Assembly (NCBI GenBank): GCA_963920665.1
Contig: OY987268.1
Location: 19,408,501 to 19,472,500 of the forward strand
From: Straminergon stramineum
Lineage: Eukaryota > Streptophyta > Bryopsida > Hypnales > Calliergonaceae
Reading direction: 5' to 3'
Length of the DNA: 64,000 bases
This document shows positions 11,054-22,441 of this stretch, in pieces; positions within the stretch are counted from its first letter, which is position 1; each line of letters starts with the position of its first letter. The position numbers were made by a program, and so were the translations under genes. The notes beneath the pieces are model-generated. The model had not been told where the DNA came from. It worked only from the letters and a program-made list of their open reading frames with translations, and did not search any database.

Positions 11054-13197
11054 CCCCTAAATGTATTTGATTATGTTTTCACCAAAAATGCTCCAAAACT
11101 GTCATTTCTAGTACAAGTACCAAATTTTAGAAAAAATACATTTTTAGACACATGTGACTATAAGATCTTGGAGTATGTTGTTTTGAGAAGATGTGGAAAT
11201 TTTTTTAGAAATTTCCACCATGTAGATTGCAAGATATTAGCGTTTAAATTGACAAAAAGCCATTTTTTGGCCCTGCAAAACCCCGGGCAGCTGCACTTCA
11301 CAAGGTCAGATCAATATGAAGGAATGTCAAAAATGATTGTAACTCTTTGTATTCATTCTTCAAGGCAAGTTTTCCACATGCTTGAAAAATTTTAGATCAT
11401 TTGGAATTGTACAACATGTAGGAAAAAATTAGTAAGTAGAAAGAAGTAGAGAATGATTCAAAAATACTAAATTGTTAACAATTTATTTATGGAATTGAAA
11501 AATGCCAATCCCAAGGGTGGTAATGTTGTAATAAACAATCTACAAATAATATTTTTGTTTTTATCCAAAAATATTGAAAATTGAGTTAAATAAAGGTCTT
11601 CAAAGTTTATTTTATAGTGGAAATTCCATAACTACCCACAAACTACCCACAACTAAAACTCTTCATAACTTTCATCTTACAAATCAAAATGGAATGATTC
11701 AAAGCTTTCCATGTATATGTAAATCTAGAAAACTAATTTCAAATTTTTATTTTTAAAGAGAGTGATTTTTAAAGAAGTTTTTTTTGCCACCCGATCTACC
11801 CGCCAAGCAATGAAAACTACATATGATACAATAACTTTTTAACCATATCTTTAAAAGTTATAAAAATTGTTGAGTCTTAAAGCTACTCCTTGGGTACATG
11901 TTGTGTGAAAATTTGAAAGAAAAAAATGAAATTTCCATTCATAGTGAACTGCCCAAAATAGCTATGTTGCCAAAAAACACCGTTTGGTCCTTCAAGGGTT
12001 AGACGCCCTCTATCCCAAAATGATCTTTTGGTTTTCCTTACTTTTGTTGCAATAAGCTTGAAAAGGGCTCCAAAATTCAAAGTTTCAAGACAATAGGAGT
12101 GCACTGAACTCTACTTCTAGCTCGGAATGGGCTATCAACTTAAGGTCCCAATCATTTTGTCCAACACAAAGATCATTTGGGAATGGGAGGGAGTACAAAA
12201 TTAAGGTACGTTTTCTCACATTGGAAGGGAATTGGGGTCAAGAAAAGGTTGTCTTCATACTAACCTAGATGTACTTCATTCCTTCATCCTATATAAGTAC
12301 GCGGAGGCTTACAAAATGGACAACTAATAAGATTACTATAGAAATGATAAATGCACTTATTAGTCCACAAATCATATCATTTTTGGTAATGCACTTTGGT
12401 GATAGATCTCATCTTTTTAAAGCTAACCCTACAAAGACATGGAAGCCTAAAAGTGGTCGATGGATGACATTCCAAATCACTATAGAAATGAAGAATGCAC
12501 CTATTGGTCCAATAATCAAACTATTATGGTGACGACATTGATCATAGTGGCCCAAAACTTTTCAAAGAGGATCACTAGCCTAAAACCAAGGTGGCCGCTC
12601 ATAAAGGATCTAATCAGTATTGGACCAATAGGTGCATTCTTCATTTCTACAAGGATGTGGAATGTCCTCCATTGTCCACTTTTAGGCCTCTACGTCCTTA
12701 CAAGGTTAGCCTTGAAAAGATGAGACCTACCACCAAGGTACATTATCAAAAACAATATGATTTATGGACCAATGAGTGCATTCTTTATTTCTATACTAAC
12801 CTTAGAAATCATCCATCAAACTTTTTGGCCTCAATATCTTTACAAAATCATGTAGATACACAATTCAATTTTCAAATTTTTCTAGCAAAATGTAGATGTC
12901 TTATAACTTGGGCAAGTTGATGACTAGCTTCAAAATTTGGTAGAAAATCCAAAAAAGATTAAAATATATAAAGTTTTCTTGTAAGCTTGACTTGCCCGCA
13001 TTGAGAACAAAAGACTAAATTTGGTCTAATTTTGTAACCACTACTTCAAATTCTACGAAATTTGGCTTGCATTTAAAACAATCTTTTTATGCATCTATAT
13101 GCAAAATTTCAATTGTAGGATCTATAAAAATTTGGATCACAATTTTTTGTCCAAAGTTTATTGAAGCCTCCAAAATCATCACTCCATCATTTAGGGG
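11054..13197. mobile_element. TTAA-flanked inverted-terminal-repeat element, 2.1 kb, non-coding
   Basis: The left end reads TTAA|CCCCTAAATG and the right end CATTTAGGGG|TTAA. The termini are perfect 10-bp inverted repeats flanked by TTAA on both sides, the target duplication of piggyBac-type transposons. No transposase ORF is visible inside, so this would be a non-autonomous element or an old, decayed one. It contains the long hairpin at 12325-12807. The next base pairs of the two arms do not align, so the TIR is short. Confidence 0.55.
12325..12807. repeat. Long hairpin with internally repeated arms
   Basis: Left arm 12325-12514 and right arm 12618-12807 are inverted copies around a loop of about 100 bp. 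Each arm carries the same sub-motif twice (GAATGCACCTATTGGTCC and a diverged copy, for example around 12350 and 12495), so the arms were themselves built by duplication. Short ORFs here are by-products. Confidence 0.8.
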
Positions 13198-13201
13198 TTA
13201 A

Positions 13202-14459
13202 TGATGTGAACATCACCACTTTCTCCAAATAAAAAATTTCAAAGACTAAACAATTATTGAATACTTTGCGCTAGTTTCCATATAAATACTTTTGTTGTAG
13301 CAATCTTAATTTTGAATTAAAAAATTGAAAGACAACTTGATCAAATTTGCAGAGATAAAATAAAATTTTGAAATAAAAGTGAATATCTGCCTAAAAATGT
13401 TGTTGAACATTGGGCAACTACCATAAAATGTTTAATTGGATTTGACAAGTTAAAAGAAAAATGAATGAATTGAAAAGAAAACTGATTTGATAACATTAGA
13501 TGGAAGTTAATATAAAAAAGAAAGCATTGAGTTATGTATGGTGCCAATGGAGTATATATTTTCTAAATTCCAGTTTAAAAAATCCAACTAGTCAAGTTCT
13601 GGTTTGCTTAGAAACACCTAAATGGCAGTATTTTTTGGAAGTTTGGTTGTAATAAGTGGGAATGAAATTTTGGGCTAAAATTAATCTTTGCTTAAGTTAT
13701 ACTAATGTACCTTGTGCCACTGCCATGATCAAGTAAATGTAAAAATAATTTTCTAATTTTTTATTTCATAAAAACTTCAAAAATCTTGAACTTTCACACC
13801 ATAGGTCCAAACGCTACAAAGCCAAGCCTGTACACCCCTCCTCGCCAAGGGCTTTCCAACAATACTAAGAACATGCTTAGGGGACGCATGGTCTGAGAGA
13901 TCTCAATGTAACAAAGAAAATAAAAACTAAACTAAACAAATAGCCTAACTGAAAGGTATGGATAGATTTGTATATAATATGAGAAGAATCTCATTAAATC
14001 AAAACATCTTTGCAAATTGATTCTATACACAATCTATGCACTTCATATTCTAAGTAGAAAGTGCCCAAAATTTGGGACTATTAATTATTGTCTTCTTTTT
14101 TATCTATTTTTGTCACATGATAATTACACACATGAAACTTGGGACTTTGAATTGGGAACAAATCTTTACATTATAAAGTTCCAAATGCCACATATTATAT
14201 TTTTTTATTATTGCCCCTTTTACAATCCAACAAACTTGGGAATTGAGAAAGTTGAAAAATTGAGATGCAAGACAAAGTATAAACAACCCTTAATACTCAT
14301 CCAACTATTGGGAGTACTCAATTTTTGTGTCCAAAATCAAGTTGATATGTAAATGGAAGAATTGTCAATATCCTCCTTTCAAACAATACATTAGTTAACT
14401 TCAAAATACTAAACTCCTATAAGGTGAAAACAACCAAAAACATTTGTCTACCAATTCAT
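13202..14459. other. AT-rich intergenic spacer
   Basis: No gene is recognised. An open frame at 14017-14352 (111 codons) has plain AT-rich codon content and no recognisable domain, and I do not call it as a gene. Confidence 0.45.
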
Positions 14460-14840
14460 AGCAAGTAGACTTCTAGTGAAAGTGTTCTCAAAAGTGCAAT
14501 TAAACCATTCCCATATTTAACTAAAATTAATTGATGGCTCATTCTCTAAATTATGAAATTATGACCAAGCTATGTGACAATTTCAATGGCCTAGGAAGTT
14601 CCACTTCAAAAATTCTTAGTAATTACATGTCCAATCTAATTTTTATTTTATTTTTTTAATTCATGATCTTCAACTAATAATACTTCAAAAATGTTTTTCT
14701 TAGTCCAAAAAATCTTTTTTCTTTTTTCAAATTCATGATTTTCAATTACTGATAATTCAAAAATGTTTTTTTCCTGAAAAAGGAACCTCCAACTATGCTG
14801 AATTGTTCGTTTGACGGTTTAGGGTGTTTCACCTAAGGAA
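14460..14840 (+). repeat. Dispersed repeat D, copy 1
   Basis: This stretch aligns along its length with 25510-25830. Shared blocks include GTAGACTTC near the start, the CAATTAAACCATT-like and CTATGTGACAATTTCAATGG-like segments, and the CTTCCAACTATGATGAATTG-like 3' block. Copy 1 also has an internal tandem duplication of about 78 bp (14640-14775). No coding capacity is seen; it is probably an old transposon fragment. Confidence 0.7.
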
Positions 14841-14949
14841 ACTCATGTTTGACTGGTATGAATTCGTGAATCCAAACTGAATTGAAGGTGAAGACCAGTT
14901 CACAACGAATATATTTGTGCATGGGTCACAAACAATCTATATAACTATA

Positions 14950-15209
14950 TAAGGTAGATACACCCAAAAGCGCCAAAAGTTGGTACTGTGCATTGTTACT
15001 ATTATTGGGGTGATCAGATATTTATATTTCCTTGTTGGCAAGAGAAAGGAGGTTCCAATGCACCAAAGAACACCTCATTTGGATATTATATGCAAAAGTT
15101 ATTCACAATCAAAGTCTGTTTCTAAAAGCACTCTATACAAATAGGTACATAACTGAATTTAGGAATGTTCACCTGCTATATATGGCGCTTTGGGGGAGTA
15201 CCCACCGTA
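14950..15209. mobile_element. MITE family B, full-length copy
   Basis: Terminal inverted repeats are visible: the left end TAAGGTAGATACACCCAAAA pairs with a right end whose reverse complement is TACGGTGGGTACTCCCCCAA, both continuing into AGCGCCA. The interior block TTGTTGGCAAG...TTCCAATGC recurs at 41480-41735 (inverted), 52101-52335 and 52905-53194. It is non-coding, about 260 bp. Confidence 0.7.
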
Positions 15210-15731
15210 TGTGCCAGGATAAAATACGCCCCAAATACCAGTAAACCCTGGTTCAAGTACGATTACGACCAATACAAAAGCTTCCATGACAGATTAAACC
15301 CACGGAGTATTAGTAGCAGCTGCAGCACTATCATTCAAACTTCTTGGCTCCACCCCACAAGCCGCCACTGTAGTCACCAACGTATGACATTGATAAAGCA
15401 GAGCAAGCAAAAACCAAACTTGAATATTACGAGGAATCATTGTGAGTCGGCATAGGGCATGCTGTGACAAACACAGGCTTTCGATACCTCCATGTTCTTA
15501 ATCTCTTGTTGAACTGTGAAAAAACAAAACCCACTATACTATCCAGGAGCGTATCCAAAAAAATTCTGAATGCGTAATATACAGAGCATCGATCCAATTT
15601 GGATTTCTGCATGAGAAGCCCCATTCGAAATTCACAAGGCTCAGTTCAGGGGGCACCAAGCTGATTCTATGTTCATGCTGCCGCATAATTGATGCTGTCG
15701 TGAACATGCACAGGATGTGCTACGCAAATCA

Positions 15732-18077
15732 CTACACCCGTGGTAATCTCGGCATGCCTGGCGAACCACCCGAAGGCGAACCAGTTGGGCCAGTGCTCAA
15801 ACCTGATAGTCCAGATTTCACAGGAGTAGAGGCATTTATGGCTGGTGCTGCAGAGAGGGCTTTCGACTCCACTGCTGCCTGTCCAGCTGCTGCCGATTTC
15901 CTAACAACAGAAAGACGCTGCTTGTGTGTTTCACTGACACTCGGGCGCTTGTAAGACCGGTACTCATCTCCACCGAACCCCGGGACCGTTATGTTCCACT
16001 GTTTGTCAAGGTGCAGCAACACATCTTTGGCTTCCAGAACATCGGACTTGCGGTGTTTCGCTAGTTTCACAGCAAACGAAGTCACACTTTCGATGAAATC
16101 ATCTGCAATTTCAAGCAAAACCTCTTCCACATCAGGATCGAGCCGCTCTCCAGGGTCAATCTGCGCGAGTAAGTCTTGTATACTGCGTTTGCCCAGAATG
16201 CTCCCTGTTGCATCAAGTGGTTCGGTATTGGCAGCGGTTGCAGGAACCGACGAAGGGAGTGCGTTGTTTGTCTGAGCAGCTGCCCCGGGTGTCCCCGGTC
16301 TTGCTTGGTTGTTGACCAAGGAAGTACTGACCATCTGCGGTCGTGCCTGCTGCTGTTGAGGTTGCTGCTGTGGCTGTTGTTGCTGATACTGAGCAGGTTT
16401 CCCCATAGCATACATTGCTTGTTGTTGAACCCCTGTTGAGATACCCTGCATCTGCGCACCGGTAGAAGAGCCCCTAACAAGCATGGTGTTTCCTTGATTC
16501 TGCATCATCTGCTGGCTCTGTGTCTGTCGTGCCATAGCTTGCTGCTGTTGCGGCCCAAGGCGTTGTTGAGCGGTTAGTTGCTGCTGTTGCTGTAATGCCT
16601 GTTGTTGTTGCTGCTGTGGAGTAAGGGATACACCCTGTCTACCAGGACCAAGGTTTTGTTGCTGCATTGCTCCGATGTAGTGGGAGGGAACTGTTGGCCC
16701 CTGATTCGGCTTCTGTCTAGCCTGCAGACGAAACTTAAATTAGAATACCGGTAACAATGTCAAGAACTTTGAAATTAACATGAAGGTTGGAAAAGGAGCT
16801 TCAAATGATGATTTAACATCTCTGGGAGCTACCTCTTTCACAAAACAAAGGAAAACGACAGCACTACTTTCAAAAGGGAGAACCTTGCTTCATCCACAAG
16901 AGAACCTATATGAGTTGACCCCGGAATGTTATTAAAGTAAAACACTCATAATCACCACTCATAATCATCAAAACCTTAGAAAATGGGTTTATATTTTTTA
17001 AGACGATGTAGACCAGCAATCCATCTATTCGGATGTTTCATTCTAGGCCATCTATTGAATCTTCACAACCATTGGATACAGTAACCAAATAACACTTTCT
17101 TTAGCGCATTTAAACCCTCCTTCATTTGCTAACAAGAACATCAAAAAAGTTGACCAGATCAATGATACGAACTATGATTAACGAACGAGTCCCTACTTTA
17201 GCTTCAATGGAAATGAAATCAAAACCAAACTACACCACTGATGACTTCAATTTAATTAAAATGCCTCAGAACCCTAAGCCCTAAACCGTTTCAGAACCTT
17301 CATAACTTTTGTATATAGTATTCAAATGACACATTCCTCGGAACATTGAAGCCCTCTTCTGTTCGCTACCACGAATAGACAAAAAATTAAACATTCTAAA
17401 CATAGTACCAACCGATTTCGAGTGTCCCAACCTCCCTTCCACTGAACACGGAAATCAAAACAAACTAGTGACCACAACCACTCCCAACGCATCAGAACCC
17501 TAAACCCTAACCCGATTCAGAACCTTCATAACTTTTGCATACAGTATTCCAATGACAGATTCTCTGGAGCAATGAAACCCTCACGTACCTGCATGTTGTG
17601 CTGCTGCGCCACGCCCAGATTCTGCATATTCCCATAATGCGGGGTTCCAGTCGCCGGAGCAATGCCCCCTTGCACCCCCGGCCTCGCCTGATTCACATTA
17701 TTCATCGGCACCGACCCAATATGATGCACATACTGATTCTGCGGAAATTGCTGCGTCTGCTGCAAGTACGTCCCACCTCGGATTTGGCTCCCCTGTTGCG
17801 CAACCCCCGTCGGTCGCTGCTGCTGTTGCTGTTGCATCTGCCCCACCGGCCTCTGCTGTTGCTGGGCCATCATCATCGGAGACGCGGCGGGACTTGCAGC
17901 TGCAGCGAACTGCTGGGGGTTGTAATGTGGATTGGCGGACGGCGGGCGTCCCGCCATCTGCACCTGCTGCTGCTGTTGCTGTTGCTGCGGGTATTGCTGC
18001 GAAAGGCGGTTCACCTGCGACAGAGCACGGTTCGCAACTAACCCTAATCCTTCCTCTGGTGGGTGCGACCCTTGCAT
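15732..18077 (-). CDS. TAF12: TFIID subunit 12 (TAF12), histone-fold protein, two coding exons
   Basis: TAF12 is a histone-fold (H2B-like) subunit of TFIID, paired with TAF4; it is also found in SAGA. Exons on the minus strand are 18077-17589 (163 codons, ending NMQ at donor CAG|GTACGT) and 16721-15732 (329 codons plus TAG, after acceptor CTGCAG). The intron is 867 bp and phase 0, and the protein is 492 residues. Residues 1-310 are low-complexity and rich in Gln, Ala and Pro. The histone fold is at about residues 339-406, starting ILGKRSIQDLL, with LDPDVEEVLLEIADDFI and KHRKSDVLEAKDVLLHL. It is followed by WNITVPGF, a plant TAF12 signature. The ATG at 18077 is the first after an in-frame TAG at 18089-18087. 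An upstream 5' exon cannot be excluded, because an AG acceptor lies beside that stop. Confidence 0.94.
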
Positions 18078-18500
18078 CACCAGAGTCTATCCTTGCGCTG
18101 GGAAATCTCAAGGCGCCATTAGCGACAGAGGGGGAGGCATTTGAGAAAGTCGAAGGGGAAGGGAGTTGCGCTGGGAAACTAGGAGAGAACGGGCCTGGTG
18201 AAGGAAGAGACAGGGCAGCCTTGGAGGGAGGGAGAGGGGGGTCTAGCGGACGGTATACCGAGCACGGTAATTGCGAATTGATTGGCTTCCCGGGGGAAAT
18301 GCATGCCGGGCCCGGCAGTCGTGAATATTCTGTCTTCTTGAGTGGGCTGCAAGAAGGGCAGGGCAGCTGGAAATTTTGTGAATTCCCAAAAGGATTTCCG
18401 GCAGGCAGCGGGCAGTGGGGAATAAACTTATGTCGGGCTGGGCAGCTGAGAATGTTTTGTTTCCCTAATGGCACTCTCGACCCCTCTCTAATTGCACACT
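18078..18500 (-). promoter_or_regulatory. TAF12 5' flank, GC-rich, with imperfect direct repeats
   Basis: GC content stays high from the start codon to about 18490 and then falls abruptly, marking the promoter and leader. Three diverged repeats of a GGGCAGCTG...TTTTGT...TCCC unit occur at about 18318-18355, 18360-18395 and 18438-18475. No convincing TATA box was found, which is common for housekeeping genes. A 258-codon minus-strand open frame across 17698-18474 is out of frame with TAF12 and is not a gene. Confidence 0.5.
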
Positions 18501-18518
18501 GAAGTAAGTAAAGAACAA

Positions 18519-18767
18519 CACTAAATAGTGAAATTAGGTTGCCTTCACAATTAGGTTGCCTTACCCCAAGAAAGTTACTTTACAAGTCATCAAAATCAAC
18601 AAATACTTCTAGAAGTGTTTCCATTTGTACACTTGGAGGTTCATGAGTCCCAATTACAACAACACGTAATTCAAAAGTGATGCATTCTTGTACAAAAACA
18701 ATAAATATTTATATAGTGTCAAATGCCGAGAATTTAGTGTGGGGCAACCTAATTTCACTATTTAGTG
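18519..18767. mobile_element. CACTA-type MITE, 249 bp
   Basis: Perfect 25-bp terminal inverted repeats occupy 18519-18543 and 18743-18767. They begin CACTAAATAGTG and end CACTATTTAGTG, so the element starts CACTA and ends TAGTG as in the CACTA/EnSpm superfamily. Flanking trinucleotides (CAA and AAG) do not match, so the expected 3-bp target duplication is not visible. It sits at the edge of the TAF12 promoter and has no ORF. Confidence 0.7.
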
Positions 18768-19056
18768 AAGACAAAAACTAGGAATAGAGAACACTATCAT
18801 ACCTTTGGGGTAGGGTTGGCACATTGATGTTGAATAATTAATTAAAGTTTCCAAAGTAGGTGCAATATTTTATAATCTAATTTCTAAAAATTCAACTTTT
18901 TATTCAAGAGAATTCATCACTTTTAGCATCTAGATGCAAAAGTCACTTATAATGATATGCAAAGAGAAGAAAAGATGAGTTCTTTCTACAAGTGGTGTGA
19001 AACAATCCATATGGGATATGTAAATGAAAATTAGTAGGACCTCAACCAAAGTTCAA

Positions 19057-20480
19057 CCCTAAATGCTTGAGGCACCAAAATTTGGTGTCAACAATAATTT
19101 GAAGTTAGATAAAACCTAACCAACTTGCTATTCTTCGTAGATTATATATTTTTTTAAAGTCTCATTGAATCTAGTTTTAGTATCTAAAATTTGATTTTGA
19201 AAATGATTGATTATGATTTTGTGCAAGGGTGTCCATTGCAATCTTGACTTTCCATAGTATTGAGGGCTTTTGGAAATGAACCTCAAATACATTAGATCTT
19301 GGAGAAAAAATCACATTCGAAATTCATTTGGAAAAATTGTAAAGTAGATTTTGAGAAGCCATAAATTGGTTGGGATTATGCATGTTAGGCCCTTTAACCC
19401 CTATCTGTCAATCTGAAATTTCAAGCTCATTTTGGGATGGAGAGTTGAATTCATGTGACCAATTTAAAATTTTTTACGGATAGTTGCAAAGGTTAACTAC
19501 TGAAATTTTTTATTTTTCATTGAAAAGGTAAATACTTGATTTTTAAGAGGTCCTCAAAGGCATATATGTATCTTATAGGAAGAGTAAATCTTGAAAATTT
19601 TACTTGATTTCTTGGCTTTGAACAAAGCTTGCCAATTCCACTTGATTTGAGATCTAAAAAATTGTATTTATCCATTTGCTTTGAAAACGGTCCCAATGGA
19701 AATAGTAAAGTGTTTTCCTAATTTTCACCATTAAAAATTTAAACATGCAAATGTTGATTTGGAGTTAATTGGAATTTCTACTTATCAAAAAAAAATTGCA
19801 TTTCAACAATTGGAAGGTGGATAAGTGGATTGTGTAATGAGTTTGATAGCTCTTCATTTGAACTTAAGGTTTATGAAAATGCATTTTAGTGTGCTAACAA
19901 AATTTAAAGTTGATCATGTCACCTCTAACCCCAAAAAACATTTATATGCAAATTTTTGAAAAATTGTGGAAAGGGACAATGTATTAAAAATAGAAAACAT
20001 ACATTTTTCTTGTTATAATCTTAAAACTCCTATGCAATTTTGCACTCAAAATTGGGAGGCATACTAATAAGCAAGCTCTTTAAACATCTATACAATTAGA
20101 TTTTGAAAAAAGACTATTTTCTTCATTGGGGATAACTATAAGCCCACACTCTTTTTTCGTAATCAAAACACACTTGGAAAGACTTAGGCACTTAGGGGTT
20201 AAACTCATATTTTTTGGTGACCAACTTTTTAGATTTCACATGTGAAAAGAGGATTGAAAGACTTCAAATCACTTTTGGAGTTTTAACACCCTCATCATCA
20301 AATATTATAATCCTTCAATCCATAAGTGATATTTATTTTCCTATATGATCTCTAATATGTCTAGTTTGAATTGGAATGGTTACAAATTTAAAAAATTGAT
20401 ACAACTTATCAAAATGATGGATTTTTGTTCAATTTAGAGCAAATTTCTAGAAGCTCAAAAAAGGCCTTAGGCATTTAGGG
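19057..20480. mobile_element. CCCTAAATGC-ended inverted-repeat element, 1.4 kb, with nested insertion
   Basis: Left end TCAA|CCCTAAATGCTTGAGGC; right end GCCTTAGGCATTTAGGG|TTTA. The termini are inverted repeats with 10 perfect bases and further partial matches, in flanks that look like decayed TTAA. A second, nested TTAA-flanked element occupies 19398-20198. No ORF is recognised. Confidence 0.45.
19398..20198. mobile_element. TTAA-flanked CCCCTA-ended element, 0.8 kb
   Basis: TTAA|CCCCTATCTG on the left and CACTTAGGGG|TTAA on the right. The flanks match exactly, but the terminal repeat is short (CCCCTA plus scattered matches), so the call is moderate. Confidence 0.4.
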
Positions 20481-20484
20481 TTTA

Positions 20485-22056
20485 AGCATTCATCTTTAAA
20501 TTATACCATAACCTTTGAGGATTCATGATGGACAATGGATTTCATTATAAAAGCAACCTCTCCACCCTCAATTCTCATTACATGTTATTGAACAACCCCT
20601 TCACTTTGACATCAAAAAACTAACTTGATGGGAGATGGTAATTGGACTTCATTTTGGCCATTTTGGCTAATAATAGACATTTTCTTTGTTTTTAACAACT
20701 CAGTTGTTCAATTAATGCAGAATTCGGCAATATCTTTCTTTCATTTTCTTTATTTTTTGGCTTTCTTAAAAATAATTATTTTTTGCCACCCCTACCCCAA
20801 GGGTATGGTACACAATTAGGAAATGGAGGACTAAAGAAGATAAGACCTTTACTAATATATAGAGTTAATTATAGAAGAGACTTTGAAGAATTGGAAATGA
20901 CTATTAGAGGAGCTTGGAGTAACTAATAGTAAAATCTAAAAAGAACTCTTTAGAAGCATCCTAAAACCTCAATCCCCCAAATGACCAAATGACCAAATGA
21001 CTGTTGAACTTGTGTAAGTGATCCTAGGTAGGTGTGCATAAAGTCATTTTTAAACAAATGTTCTTCAAATTTTGACATAAGGTGTGAACAAGTATCCTTT
21101 AAGTGGGAATATAATTTTTTCCAATCAAGTGCCCAGATCAAAAGTTATAATGCCTTGAACTTTTAAGGCAATTGAGGCAGTTTTGGGCATGATGTGAAAA
21201 ATTCCTCCTATAATTTTGAAATTTGGTAGGTATATAATTTATATGATACAAGATGAAAATATCCTAAAAATAACCATGTGTAGTGTAAAAATCTCACTTT
21301 AAGAGGAGTTAAAAGTTTGTTGGCCTTATTAGGCAAAGTAAATAAAAATTATATCTAACTTTAAACATTATAATCTTTCAATCCATGTAGTCAAAGTTTC
21401 TGAAATTTTTCTACACAATCATTCGCATAGTAATCTAGTACAAATTTGTTCGGTTGAATATTGAAAAAAAAAAAATTCATTTTTTTCTTACAACCCAATA
21501 AAGTGACAGTTTTTCACAATTTATGTCCAAAATATGCCTTAGTCCTTGAGAGGTTAATGTTTCATGCTACATATCTAAATCATTCATTCTCTTCAAAGTT
21601 AGTTTTCATTCAAGTAGAAGCTCCTAAGAAGGTGGTGGTGGACATTGTTGATTGCACAAGGAAGATATAGAAGAAGTAGACTTTTTATTAGATCTTGTTT
21701 ATTTTATTATTTACTTTTAGCTAAATTAAAATAAATTATTTTGGTTTTATATTTTGTGTACTATGAAAGATATAAATACAAAAATACTATTAATTTTTAT
21801 ACTTCCACTTTCACTTTCACTTTTACTCACAAGTTTTACATTTGATTATGTCTTATGCATGGACATATGTTCAATGACTTTTAGGTGTGCTAATTAGAAT
21901 GGGCTAAACTTATCATATTATGTGGGTGAGTTCTTATTTATATTTATTTTATTTAATAGAAAAAACATCCACTAGATCATGCTTTGAATGCAAATAAATA
22001 ATAAAAAATAAATATTCATATCATATCAATGCTGATAAGGGTTGAAATTTACTCCT
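20485..22056. other. AT-rich intergenic spacer
   Basis: No gene is recognised. There is a short tandem ATGACCAA repeat at about 20984-21003. A TTAA end-like sequence, CCTTGAGAGG|TTAA at 21544-21557, has no left partner that I could find. Confidence 0.45.
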
Positions 22057-22060
22057 TTAA

Positions 22061-22437
22061 CCCTTTAAGGACTAGTCAACCATATTATGGTCAATCTTGA
22101 CACTCTTTGCCTTGTAGACAGAGTTTGGAGCATAAGGGAATGGATGCGGGAATTTGTGAATCACATCCATTGGGCTAGTAATCACACCAATCTGTACTTG
22201 CATGTGGAAATGGGATTCAAAATGCAAGTGCAGGGATGGTTATAAATACAACAATTACTAGTGAAAGATGGACATAAATGAGAAAGATTCACATGTTTGT
22301 AAAATGCACTATGTGCCCAATGCATCCATACAATCAAATATTTATTTTAAACTATTGATGTATCATAATTTTAATTTTTTAGTTACATGACAAAAGTGGG
22401 TTGCCCGCCCCCTAGATCGACCACAATCCTTCAAGGG
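22061..22437. mobile_element. piggyBac-like MITE, 377 bp, with TTAA target duplication
   Basis: Left boundary TTAA|CCCTTTAAGGA; right boundary TCCTTCAAGGG|TTAA. The inverted termini match at 10 of 11 positions, and TTAA is duplicated exactly on both sides (22057-22060 and 22438-22441). The CCCT start and TTAA target are the hallmarks of the piggyBac superfamily. It has no ORF, so it is non-autonomous. Confidence 0.65.
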
Positions 22438-22441
22438 TTAA

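Noticed and set aside
10566..11060. Plus-strand ORFs of 67-102 codons near the GA-rich tract
   Set aside because: They overlap the predicted TFIIA-L promoter and leader, run into the homopurine tract (Lys/Arg/Glu repeats), and lack any domain.
17894..18502. 202-codon plus-strand ORF (and other ORFs of 147-258 codons) over TAF12 exon 1 and promoter
   Set aside because: They are shadows of the Gln-rich TAF12 exon and its GC-rich promoter; CAG/CTG repeats keep several frames open. No independent domain signature.
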